Part shown: one piece after another, positions 26,116-32,928 of the stretch
How the letters are laid out: each line of letters opens with the position of its first letter
How positions within the stretch are numbered: the first letter of the stretch is position 1
Source: an uncultured Bacteroides sp.
Lineage (GTDB): Bacteria; Bacteroidota; Bacteroidia; Bacteroidales; Bacteroidaceae
Length of the DNA stretch: 50,345 nt
Direction: 5' to 3'
Assembly: GCF_958445495.1 (NCBI RefSeq)
Contig: NZ_CAUCSQ010000032.1
Location: 1-50,345, forward strand
Notes under the pieces: model-generated
Databases searched by the model: none
What the model was told of the DNA's origin: nothing
The model's input: only the letters and a program-made list of their open reading frames with translations
Position numbers and translations under genes: made by a program

Positions 26116-27609
26116 ATGGACAAAAGAGCAAAATCGAAAGTAAAGCAAGAAGAGCCAATCCACCGGACATCTTCATTCCGTAACGGACCTTTATCCGGCA
26201 GACACATTCCATTCCGCATCAAAGTGATTGCCGTTGCCGGATTGTTGGCCGGGCTGTCATTCCCATCCTTTCTTTCCGCCCAGGATATTTCGGGAACCTG
26301 GCACGGCAAGCTTTCCGTACCTTCCGGTTCGCTTTCCATCGTATTCCATATCAATCCGGCAGAGAACGGAAATTATGTGACAACGCTTGACAGCCCCGAC
26401 CAGGGAGCCAAAGGCATAAAGACAGAGAGTACTTCTTTCGAAAATTCTACGCTGATTGTCCGGATACCCGCCATCAATGCCTCTTACAAAGGCAAGTTAG
26501 ACAAAAACAATACAATCAACGGGACATTCACCCAAGGAATACCTATCCCGCTGAACCTGAAAAAAGGAGAAACCGCCCGCCCTAAACGTCCGCAGGAACC
26601 CCAGCCTCCCTTCCCCTACCGAAATGAAGAAGTCATTGTAAGGAACGAGCAAGACGACATCAATCTTGCCGGGACACTGACGCTTCCCGAAAAAGGGAAT
26701 CGGTTTCCGGCAATAGTCATGGTGACAGGAAGCGGTGCGCAAAACCGGGATGAGGAAATTATGGGACACAAGCCTTTTCTTGTTATTGCCGACTATTTGA
26801 CACGGAATGGAATTGCCGTCCTCAGGTGTGACGACAGGGGAACCGCCGCCTCGCAAGGTAATCATGCTACAGCCACCAATGAAGATTTCGCCACAGATAC
26901 GAAAGCCGCCATCCGCTACCTGCGCAACAGAAAAGAGATAGACCCGAAAAAAATCGGCATCATAGGGCATAGCGCAGGCGGAACAATCGCATTCATGACG
27001 GCCGCTAAGGACCCGTCCGTAGCCTTTGTCGTTTCACTGGCGGGGGCTGGCGTGAGGGGTGACAGCCTGATGTTGAAACAGGTGGAACTCATCTCCAAAT
27101 CACAAGGAATGCCAGACACAGCCTGGGAAAAGATAAAACCGTCCGTACGGAACAGATATTCCATATTGCAACAAGCGGACAAGACCCCTGAGGAATTACG
27201 GAAAGAATTATATGCAGATGTCACGAAAACCATACCGCCCGCACAATTAAAAGATTCCGGCACCGTCCGGCAGATATCCGGAGAACTCCAGTCAATGACT
27301 TCTCCCTGGTACCTTCATTTCATGAGATATGACCCGGCTAAAGACCTGGAAAAAGTGAAATGCCCGGTTCTCGCCCTGAACGGGGGAAAGGACATTCAAG
27401 TGGATGCCGTCATGAACCTGACCGCTATCCGGGAAAAAACCGCCGGAAACGGAAATAAAAACGTAACCGCCAAAATCTACCCGAACCTCAACCATCTTTT
27501 CCAAACATGTAAAAAAGGCACATTGGCCGAGTACGGGCAACTGGAAGAAACAATCAGTCCGGAAGTTTTAAAAGACATTACGGATTGGATTTTAAAACAA
27601 ACCCGGTAA
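26116..27609 (+). CDS. Exported alpha/beta hydrolase
   Basis: A 497-residue serine hydrolase, probably periplasmic. About 45 residues of basic and polar sequence precede the hydrophobic signal ('VIAVAGLLAGLSFPSFLSAQ'), so a later ATG or an unusually long signal is possible. A beta domain follows ('DISGTWHGKLSVPSGSLSIV'), then the alpha/beta hydrolase fold. Its nucleophile elbow is 'IGHSAGG' (Ser about 286), the likely acid lies in 'VLALNGGKDIQVD' and the His in 'NLNHLFQ'. The oxyanion region 'PAIVMVTGSGAQNRDEE' is typical of the prolyl-oligopeptidase-like/acetyl-xylan-esterase-like group common in Bacteroides. The substrate (peptide or ester) cannot be decided. It is monocistronic, with its own promoter and terminator. 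Confidence 0.85.
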   Translation: MDKRAKSKVKQEEPIHRTSSFRNGPLSGRHIPFRIKVIAVAGLLAGLSFPSFLSAQDISGTWHGKLSVPSGSLSIVFHINPAENGNYVTTLDSPDQGAKGIKTESTSFENSTLIVRIPAINASYKGKLDKNNTINGTFTQGIPIPLNLKKGETARPKRPQEPQPPFPYRNEEVIVRNEQDDINLAGTLTLPEKGNRFPAIVMVTGSGAQNRDEEIMGHKPFLVIADYLTRNGIAVLRCDDRGTAASQGNHATATNEDFATDTKAAIRYLRNRKEIDPKKIGIIGHSAGGTIAFMTAAKDPSVAFVVSLAGAGVRGDSLMLKQVELISKSQGMPDTAWEKIKPSVRNRYSILQQADKTPEELRKELYADVTKTIPPAQLKDSGTVRQISGELQSMTSPWYLHFMRYDPAKDLEKVKCPVLALNGGKDIQVDAVMNLTAIREKTAGNGNKNVTAKIYPNLNHLFQTCKKGTLAEYGQLEETISPEVLKDITDWILKQTR

Positions 27610-27737
27610 ATTTTCCGATATGGAAGGTACATTCCCCGTACCCCAGGAATGGTTACGGACATATCTTTCCATTTTTGTGTACGGCAAAAACATACCTTGC
27701 CACACACCTGTACCGACCGCATAAATTGATTTAAATC

Positions 27738-27760
27738 AAAATCCGTCACAACGGATTTTT
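27738..27760 (+). terminator. Intrinsic terminator of the hydrolase gene
   Basis: A 9-bp stem AAAATCCGT / ACGGATTTT (27738-27746 with 27751-27759) with a CACA loop and trailing T. It lies 129 bp after the stop and just upstream of the MFS gene's -7 box. Confidence 0.7.
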
Positions 27761-27777
27761 CCTGGCTGATTTTGTTT

Positions 27778-27785
27778 TACCTTTG
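27778..27785 (+). promoter_or_regulatory. -7 box of the MFS exporter gene
   Basis: TACCTTTG followed by CACC is a perfect Bacteroides -7 box, 55 bp before the ATG. The -33 region (TTTT at 27756-27759) overlaps the arm of the preceding terminator and is a weak match. Confidence 0.6.
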
Positions 27786-27840
27786 CACCCGCAAAAAAAA
27801 ACAAGGAAGTTAAAGACAACGGAAATCAGTCAGTTTTTGT

Positions 27841-28983
27841 ATGAAAAAGAGCCTTATTGCATTGGCGTTCGGAACCTTAGGACTGGGTATCGCCGAATTC
27901 GTAATGATGGGAATTCTACCGGATGTGGCAAAAGATTTACATATCAGCATCCCCACTGCCGGGCATTTTATCTCTGCCTACGCGCTGGGGGTCTGCGTCG
28001 GCGCTCCCGTACTGACCCTTGCCCGCAAATACCCGCTAAAACACATTCTACTGGTATTGGTCGCTTTAATCATGGCGGGTAATATCTGTGCCGCTGCGGC
28101 TCCCGATTACTGGGTCCTGCTGATTGCCCGCTTTATTTCCGGGCTTCCCCACGGAGCCTATTTCGGAGTCGGCTCCATCGTTGCCGAAAGGCTTGCCGAT
28201 AAGGGAAAAGGCTCGGAAGCCGTCTCTATCATGATTGCCGGAATGACAATCGCCAACCTCTTCGGAGTACCTTTAGGCACTTCTTTAAGCACCATGCTTT
28301 CCTGGCGCGTCACTTTTCTGCTGGTCGGCATCTGGGGAACCGTTATCCTGTATTACATCTGGCGTTGGGTCCCTCACGTGGAAGGACTTCAAGACACCGG
28401 ATTCAAAGGACAATTCCGTTTCCTCAAAACTCCGGCCCCCTGGCTGATTCTGGGCGCTACGGCCTTAGGCAACGGTGGCGTGTTCTGTTGGTACAGTTAT
28501 ATCAATCCCCTGCTGACAAACGTTGCCGGATTCTCCGCCGAAAGCATTACTCCCCTGATGATTCTTGCCGGGTTCGGTATGGTGACGGGCAACCTCATCA
28601 GCGGAAAACTTTCCGACCGCTACACTCCCGGAAAAGTAGGAACCGCTTCACAGGCGCTCATTTGCCTGATGCTATTGCTTATTTTCTTCCTTTCTCCCTG
28701 CAAATGGGCGGCTGCCCTGTTGATGTGCCTTTGCACAGCCGGATTATTCGCCGTATCCAGTCCGGAACAGGTGTTGATTATCCGCGTGGCGAAAGGAGGC
28801 GAAATGTTAGGGGCCGCCTGTGTGCAAGTGGCCTTCAATCTGGGAAACGCCATCGGCGCTTATGCGGGCGGGCTTGCCGTCAGCAGCGGATACCGTTATC
28901 CCGCCCTGACAGGTGTGCCGTTCGCCCTCATCGGATTTATTTTGTTCCTGATTTTTTATAAGAAATACCAGGCAAAATATTAA
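27841..28983 (+). CDS. MFS drug/sugar efflux transporter, AraJ-like
   Basis: A 380-residue, 12-helix inner-membrane exporter of the AraJ/drug:H+ antiporter DHA1 type. The N-terminus 'LGTLGLGIAEFVMMGILPDV'-like segment (about residues 10-30) is characteristic of AraJ/SotB/YdhP exporters. Typical DHA1 motifs follow: 'RKYPLKHILL' for motif A and 'RFISGLPHGAYFGVGSIVAE' (about 96-115). The C-terminal half ends in a basic tail (YKKYQAKY). It is alone between its own promoter and the ychF promoter. The substrate is unknown; AraJ itself is only tentatively linked to arabinose efflux. High-GC third positions match the neighbours, so there is no sign of recent transfer. Confidence 0.88.
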   Translation: MKKSLIALAFGTLGLGIAEFVMMGILPDVAKDLHISIPTAGHFISAYALGVCVGAPVLTLARKYPLKHILLVLVALIMAGNICAAAAPDYWVLLIARFISGLPHGAYFGVGSIVAERLADKGKGSEAVSIMIAGMTIANLFGVPLGTSLSTMLSWRVTFLLVGIWGTVILYYIWRWVPHVEGLQDTGFKGQFRFLKTPAPWLILGATALGNGGVFCWYSYINPLLTNVAGFSAESITPLMILAGFGMVTGNLISGKLSDRYTPGKVGTASQALICLMLLLIFFLSPCKWAAALLMCLCTAGLFAVSSPEQVLIIRVAKGGEMLGAACVQVAFNLGNAIGAYAGGLAVSSGYRYPALTGVPFALIGFILFLIFYKKYQAKY

Positions 28984-29000
28984 AACTCTGCCAAAATACC

Positions 29001-29008
29001 TATCTTTG
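29001..29008 (+). promoter_or_regulatory. -7 box of ychF
   Basis: TATCTTTG followed by CA matches TAnnTTTG exactly, with a leader of about 35 nt before ATG 29050. No TTTG is found at the expected -33 place. Confidence 0.55.
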
Positions 29009-29049
29009 CAAAGTAATTATCGATAACTAAATAAAAACAAAATAGATAA

Positions 29050-30153
29050 ATGGCATTGCAATGTGGTATTGTCGGACTGCCGAATGTAGGCAAGTCAACA
29101 CTTTTTAACTGTTTGTCGAATGCAAAGGCACAAGCGGCAAATTTCCCTTTCTGCACAATTGAACCTAACGTCGGCGTAATCACCGTACCTGACGAACGAC
29201 TCAACAAACTGGCAGAACTGGTACATCCGGGGCGTATCGTCCCCACTACCGTAGAAATCGTAGATATAGCCGGACTGGTGAAAGGCGCCAGCAAAGGAGA
29301 AGGGCTCGGTAATAAGTTTCTTGCCAATATCCGCGAGACAGACGCAATTATTCATGTGCTCCGCTGTTTTGACGATGATAATGTAACGCATGTAGACGGC
29401 AGCGTAAATCCTGTACGCGACAAGGAAATCATTGACTACGAGCTTCAACTGAAAGACTTGGAAACCATCGAAAGCCGTATTCAAAAAGTACAGAAACAGG
29501 CGCAGACAGGAGGAGACAAGGCTGCAAAACTGGCTTACGACGTACTTGTAAAATACAAAGAAGTCCTTGAACAAGGGAAATCGGCGCGTACCGTGGCATT
29601 TGAAACCAAAGACGAGCAGAAAATAGCCCACGAGTTATTCCTACTGACCAGTAAACCGGTGATGTACGTCTGCAACGTAGACGAAGCCAGCGCCGTAAAC
29701 GGCAATAAGTACGTAGATATGGTACGCGAAGCGGTAAAAGACGAGAACGCGGAAATCCTGATTGTCGCTGCAAAAACAGAAGCGGATATCGCCGAGCTGG
29801 AAACGTATGAGGACCGTCAGATGTTCCTTGCCGAAGTCGGGCTGGAAGAATCCGGAGTATCCCGTCTCATCAAGTCAGCTTACAAACTGCTGAACTTGGA
29901 AACGTTCTTCACGGCGGGAGAAATGGAGGTGAAGGCCTGGACATACCGCAAAGGCTGGAAAGCGCCGCAATGCGCAGGCGTTATCCACACCGATTTTGAG
30001 AAAGGTTTTATCCGTGCCGAGGTTATCAAATACGACGATTACATTCAATACGGTTCGGAGGCAGCAGTAAAAGAGGCCGGCAAACTCGGCGTAGAAGGAA
30101 AAGAATACGTCGTGCAGGACGGTGATATCATGCATTTCCGTTTCAATGTATAA
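29050..30153 (+). CDS. ychF: Redox-regulated ATPase YchF (Obg-like)
   Basis: A 367-residue P-loop ATPase (OLA1/YchF family) that binds the ribosome and affects translation and oxidative-stress response. The P-loop is 'GLPNVGKST' (residues 9-17), G3 is 'DIAGLVKGASKGEGLGNKF', and the G4 motif is 'NVDE' (about 203) in place of NKxD, the change that makes YchF prefer ATP over GTP. A helical coiled-coil insertion (about 130-185) and a C-terminal TGS domain (about 283-366, 'VKAWTYRKGWKAPQCAGVIH') complete the normal layout. It is followed after 8 bp by the panE-like gene, likely in one transcript. Confidence 0.97.
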   Translation: MALQCGIVGLPNVGKSTLFNCLSNAKAQAANFPFCTIEPNVGVITVPDERLNKLAELVHPGRIVPTTVEIVDIAGLVKGASKGEGLGNKFLANIRETDAIIHVLRCFDDDNVTHVDGSVNPVRDKEIIDYELQLKDLETIESRIQKVQKQAQTGGDKAAKLAYDVLVKYKEVLEQGKSARTVAFETKDEQKIAHELFLLTSKPVMYVCNVDEASAVNGNKYVDMVREAVKDENAEILIVAAKTEADIAELETYEDRQMFLAEVGLEESGVSRLIKSAYKLLNLETFFTAGEMEVKAWTYRKGWKAPQCAGVIHTDFEKGFIRAEVIKYDDYIQYGSEAAVKEAGKLGVEGKEYVVQDGDIMHFRFNV

Positions 30154-30161
30154 GAAATAAT

Positions 30162-31070
30162 ATGAAGTATCTCATAGCAGGAACCGGAGGAGTAGGCGGC
30201 AGCATAGCGGGATTTCTGTCACTCGCCGGAAAAGACGTCACTTGCATTGCCCGCGGAACTCATTTGGAGGCCATACGGGCAAACGGGCTGAAATTGAAGT
30301 CTGATTTAAAAGGAGAACATACGCTTGCCGTTCCCGCAACGACAGCGGAAGAATTTGACGGAAAAGCGGACGTAATCTTCGTCTGTGTCAAGGGATATTC
30401 CGTCGACTCAATCACCGGATTAATCAAAAGGGCTTCACATGCCCGGACTGTCGTCATTCCGATTCTGAACGTTTACGGAACAGGGCCGCGTATCCAGCGC
30501 ATGGTTCCGGACGTTACAGTGCTCGACGGCTGCATCTATATCGTCGGATTCGTATCCGGTGCAGGAGAAATCACCCAAATGGGGAAAATTTTCCGTTTGG
30601 TATATGGGGCGCATAAAGGGACCCAGGTTCCTCCGGGAATATTGGACGCTATCCGGGAAGACCTCCGGGAAAGCGGCATCAAGGCGGAAATCTCTCCGGA
30701 CATCAACCGGGATACATTTGTCAAATGGTCGTTCATCTCGGCAATGGCGCTTACGGGAGCTTATTACGACGTCCCGATGAGGGAAGTGCAGAAACCGGGG
30801 AAAATACGCGATACCTTTATCGGACTATCTGCCGAAAGCGCCGAACTGGGACGTAAACTGGGGGTGGAATTCCCTGAAGACCCTATCTTGTACAATTTAA
30901 AGATTATTGATAATCTTGCCCCCGAAAGCACGGCTTCCATGCAGAAAGACCTGGCGCGAGGGCACGAGTCGGAGATACAAGGGTTGCTGTTCGACATGAT
31001 TGCTGCAGCGGAAGAACAGGGCATCGACACTCCTACCTATCGGATGGTTGCCGAAAAATTCAAATCCTGA
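30162..31070 (+). CDS. panE: 2-dehydropantoate 2-reductase family protein
   Basis: A 302-residue NADPH-dependent ketopantoate reductase, making pantoate for coenzyme A synthesis. The Rossmann glycine motif is 'GTGGVGG' (7-13). The basic 'IARGTHLEAI' after the second strand suits NADPH. The catalytic Lys lies in 'RDTFVKWSFISAM' (about Lys188), and the C-terminal segment 'ESTASMQKDLARGHESEIQG' is the conserved substrate-binding part with Asn/Ser/Glu residues. It sits 8 bp behind ychF. Some paralogues of this family act on other 2-oxo acids, so the gene symbol is likely but not certain. Confidence 0.88.
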   Translation: MKYLIAGTGGVGGSIAGFLSLAGKDVTCIARGTHLEAIRANGLKLKSDLKGEHTLAVPATTAEEFDGKADVIFVCVKGYSVDSITGLIKRASHARTVVIPILNVYGTGPRIQRMVPDVTVLDGCIYIVGFVSGAGEITQMGKIFRLVYGAHKGTQVPPGILDAIREDLRESGIKAEISPDINRDTFVKWSFISAMALTGAYYDVPMREVQKPGKIRDTFIGLSAESAELGRKLGVEFPEDPILYNLKIIDNLAPESTASMQKDLARGHESEIQGLLFDMIAAAEEQGIDTPTYRMVAEKFKS

Positions 31071-31235
31071 AAACGGCAGATACGGGAAAAGGGCTTCCGC
31101 ACTCATCATGCAAAATAGGACTATGGTATCAGGAAATTGCCAACACGGAAGAAACCGGACGGCAGGCCGGGAAAAATCCTACTGATTTTATAAAACTGAA
31201 ACAATGAGAATTATAACTAAATAACTACCAAGATT

Positions 31236-32072
31236 ATGTCTTCATTCCTTTACATCAACTGGAACCCGAACCCCGAATTATTCAACTTATTCGGCATTTC
31301 CATACGTTACTACGGCCTGTTATGGGCAGTAGGGATTTTCTTTGCCTATGTTATCGTCCACTACCAATACCGCGACAAGAAAATAGATGAAAAAAAGTTC
31401 GAACCTCTCTTTTTCTACTGTTTCTTCGGTATCCTCATCGGGGCGCGTTTAGGACATTGCCTGTTCTACGATCCGGGGCAGTATTTGACCAGCGGCAAAG
31501 GATTCATAGAAATGCTCCTGCCCATCAAGTTCCTGCCTGCCGGCGGATGGAAATTTACGGGATATGAAGGACTTGCCAGTCACGGAGGCACTCTCGGACT
31601 GATTATCGCATTATGGCTCTATTGCCGTAAAACCAAGCTTCACTATATGGACGTGGTAGACATGATTGCCGTAGCGACCCCCATCACCTCCTGTTGTATC
31701 CGTCTTGCCAACCTGATGAACTCCGAAATCATCGGCAAGCCGGCAGACGTGCCCTGGGCATTCATATTCGAACGGGTGGACATGCAACCGCGCCATCCGG
31801 GACAGCTTTACGAAGCCATCGCCTACCTGCTCTTATTCTTTATCATGATTTACCTGTATAAAAATTACAGCAAGAAACTGCACCGGGGCTTTTTCTTCGG
31901 GCTTTGCCTGACCTATATCTTCGTTTTCCGTTTCTTCATCGAGTTCCTGAAAGAGAACCAGGAAGCATTCGAAGACCAGATGACGCTCAATATGGGGCAA
32001 TGGCTGAGCATTCCGTTTGTTCTGATAGGCGTATATTTTATGTTTTTCTACGATAAGAAAAAAACGGTCTGA
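31236..32072 (+). CDS. lgt: Phosphatidylglycerol--prolipoprotein diacylglyceryl transferase
   Basis: A 278-residue inner-membrane enzyme with about seven helices that attaches diacylglyceryl to the lipobox Cys of prolipoproteins. Recognisable features are 'ISIRYYGLLWAVGIFFAYVI' at the start, 'GARLGHCLFYDP' (about 69-80), 'GLASHGGTLG' (about 111-120, containing the essential His-Gly-Gly), and 'CIRLANLMNSEIIGKP' (about 151-166, with conserved Arg and Asn). The signature 'RHPGQLYEA' follows (about 185-193). It is complete and stands alone. Its products include the many PUL lipoproteins in this window. Confidence 0.97.
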   Translation: MSSFLYINWNPNPELFNLFGISIRYYGLLWAVGIFFAYVIVHYQYRDKKIDEKKFEPLFFYCFFGILIGARLGHCLFYDPGQYLTSGKGFIEMLLPIKFLPAGGWKFTGYEGLASHGGTLGLIIALWLYCRKTKLHYMDVVDMIAVATPITSCCIRLANLMNSEIIGKPADVPWAFIFERVDMQPRHPGQLYEAIAYLLLFFIMIYLYKNYSKKLHRGFFFGLCLTYIFVFRFFIEFLKENQEAFEDQMTLNMGQWLSIPFVLIGVYFMFFYDKKKTV

Positions 32073-32231
32073 GACTGAAAAAAGAGACGAGGCTGACTAA
32101 CCCAAACAAATGACTGCAAAAACAAACGGTTCGGAAACAATGTCAGAACGAAAATTGAAAGCCGAAAGACATTCAGCCTCATCCTTTCCTTACCGTTTTA
32201 CTCTTTCATAAAACTTTCGAGCTGTCCGAGG

Positions 32232-32342
32232 CTATTCGTCAGCCTCGCCAGTTTCGTCCGGCTCTTCAAGGTCGTCAGGCTCGTATTTGCATTTTTCCAT
32301 ACATGGTTTTAACTGGTGATTTCTCCCGATACGTTTTTTCAT
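32232..32342 (-). CDS. Candidate 36-residue protein: basic head, two Cys, acidic tail
   Basis: This short frame starts MKKRIGRNHQLKPC and ends in a strongly acidic tail (EPDDLEEPDETGEADE). Cys14 and Cys18 are spaced C-x3-C. The charge split (Lys/Arg/His in the first 20, Asp/Glu in the last 16) is not random looking. A perfect -7 box TAACTTTG lies about 90 bp upstream. The frame has no homologue I recognise and lacks a Shine-Dalgarno, which is normal in Bacteroides. It could be a real small protein or the tail of a decayed gene. Confidence 0.4.
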   Translation of the reverse strand: MKKRIGRNHQLKPCMEKCKYEPDDLEEPDETGEADE

Positions 32343-32430
32343 TTTTGAATCAATCGCACTCAGCAACCTCGGCTGAATTTACCCCGGCAAAACAGGAAAA
32401 ATAGTAGAAGAAGCAGGCATAAGCCGGTTC

Positions 32431-32438
32431 CAAAGTTA
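32431..32438 (-). promoter_or_regulatory. Possible -7 box upstream of the 36-residue ORF
   Basis: TAACTTTG on the minus strand fully matches TAnnTTTG, about 90 bp before the small ORF. No TTTG lies 19-21 bp upstream, and one chance match in a gap this long would not be surprising. Confidence 0.35.
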
Positions 32439-32492
32439 TGTATTTCACATTTCGAAAGGATGGAGAATGCAAATTGTCCCGGATGGAATCAT

Positions 32493-32657
32493 TCAGCAGA
32501 ACAGCCTTCCTTCTTTTCCATATTTCCGCAGCTTCATCTCGTCCAGGTTGGCATAGATACAGGAAAGAAGAAAATAGATGGAAAATCCGCCCAACAAATG
32601 GATAGTGAGAAATGAAAACAGATAGGCGGGCCTTTCTTTATAGACAATGCTTGACAA
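32493..32657 (-). CDS. Possible 54-residue single-pass membrane peptide or gene remnant
   Basis: The frame runs from TTG 32657 to TGA 32493. It contains a hydrophobic stretch of about 20 residues (YLFSFLTIHLLGGFSIYFLL) followed by a charged tail (NLDEMKLRKYGKEGR). Codon choice (gcc aac ctg gac gag atg aag ctg) looks like Bacteroides coding sequence, but there is no ATG and a stop codon lies just upstream. It may be the 3' end of a decayed membrane protein. Confidence 0.25.
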   Translation of the reverse strand: MSSIVYKERPAYLFSFLTIHLLGGFSIYFLLSCIYANLDEMKLRKYGKEGRLFC

Positions 32658-32906
32658 TTAGTCCGGAACAGCAACAGACCGGCAGGCAGAACCGTAATCC
32701 CCTAAAGAGCCCCAAAAACACTGCTTTCCTTATTTTCTACCCTGTTTTCTATGAAATCCACCTGCGGTCCCGCTTCAAGGGTAGCACTGAATCCGGCTTC
32801 ATAACGATAACAGACAGTATCGGCTTTTCCTGTCGCAAACAGGTTTATAATGCTGTCATGCTCACATTGCCTTTCTTGTTTTCTCCACTCTTTGTGTATT
32901 ATTAAA

Positions 32907-32928
32907 GGGGGAAATGATTATTTCCCCC
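32907..32928 (-). terminator. Intrinsic terminator of mutS, overlapping its stop
   Basis: A 9-bp perfect stem GGGGGAAAT / ATTTCCCCC (32907-32915 with 32920-32928) with a 4-base loop. The mutS TAA (32918-32920) lies in the loop and stem. A short T-rich tail follows on the minus strand. Confidence 0.6.

Larger units (their letters stand above)
32073..32917. other. Long gap between lgt and mutS with two small open frames
   Basis: About 845 bp without an established gene. On the minus strand it holds a 36-codon ORF (32232-32342) and a 54-codon ORF (32493-32657), reported separately. The + strand frame at 32612-32905 overlaps the latter and looks random. Inverted octamers GAGGCTGA (32089-32096) and TCAGCCTC (32173-32180) may fold downstream of lgt. 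Confidence 0.5.

Noticed and set aside
32612..32905. 97-codon frame on the plus strand before the mutS end
   Set aside because: Composition looks random, and it overlaps the better minus-strand candidate at 32493-32657.
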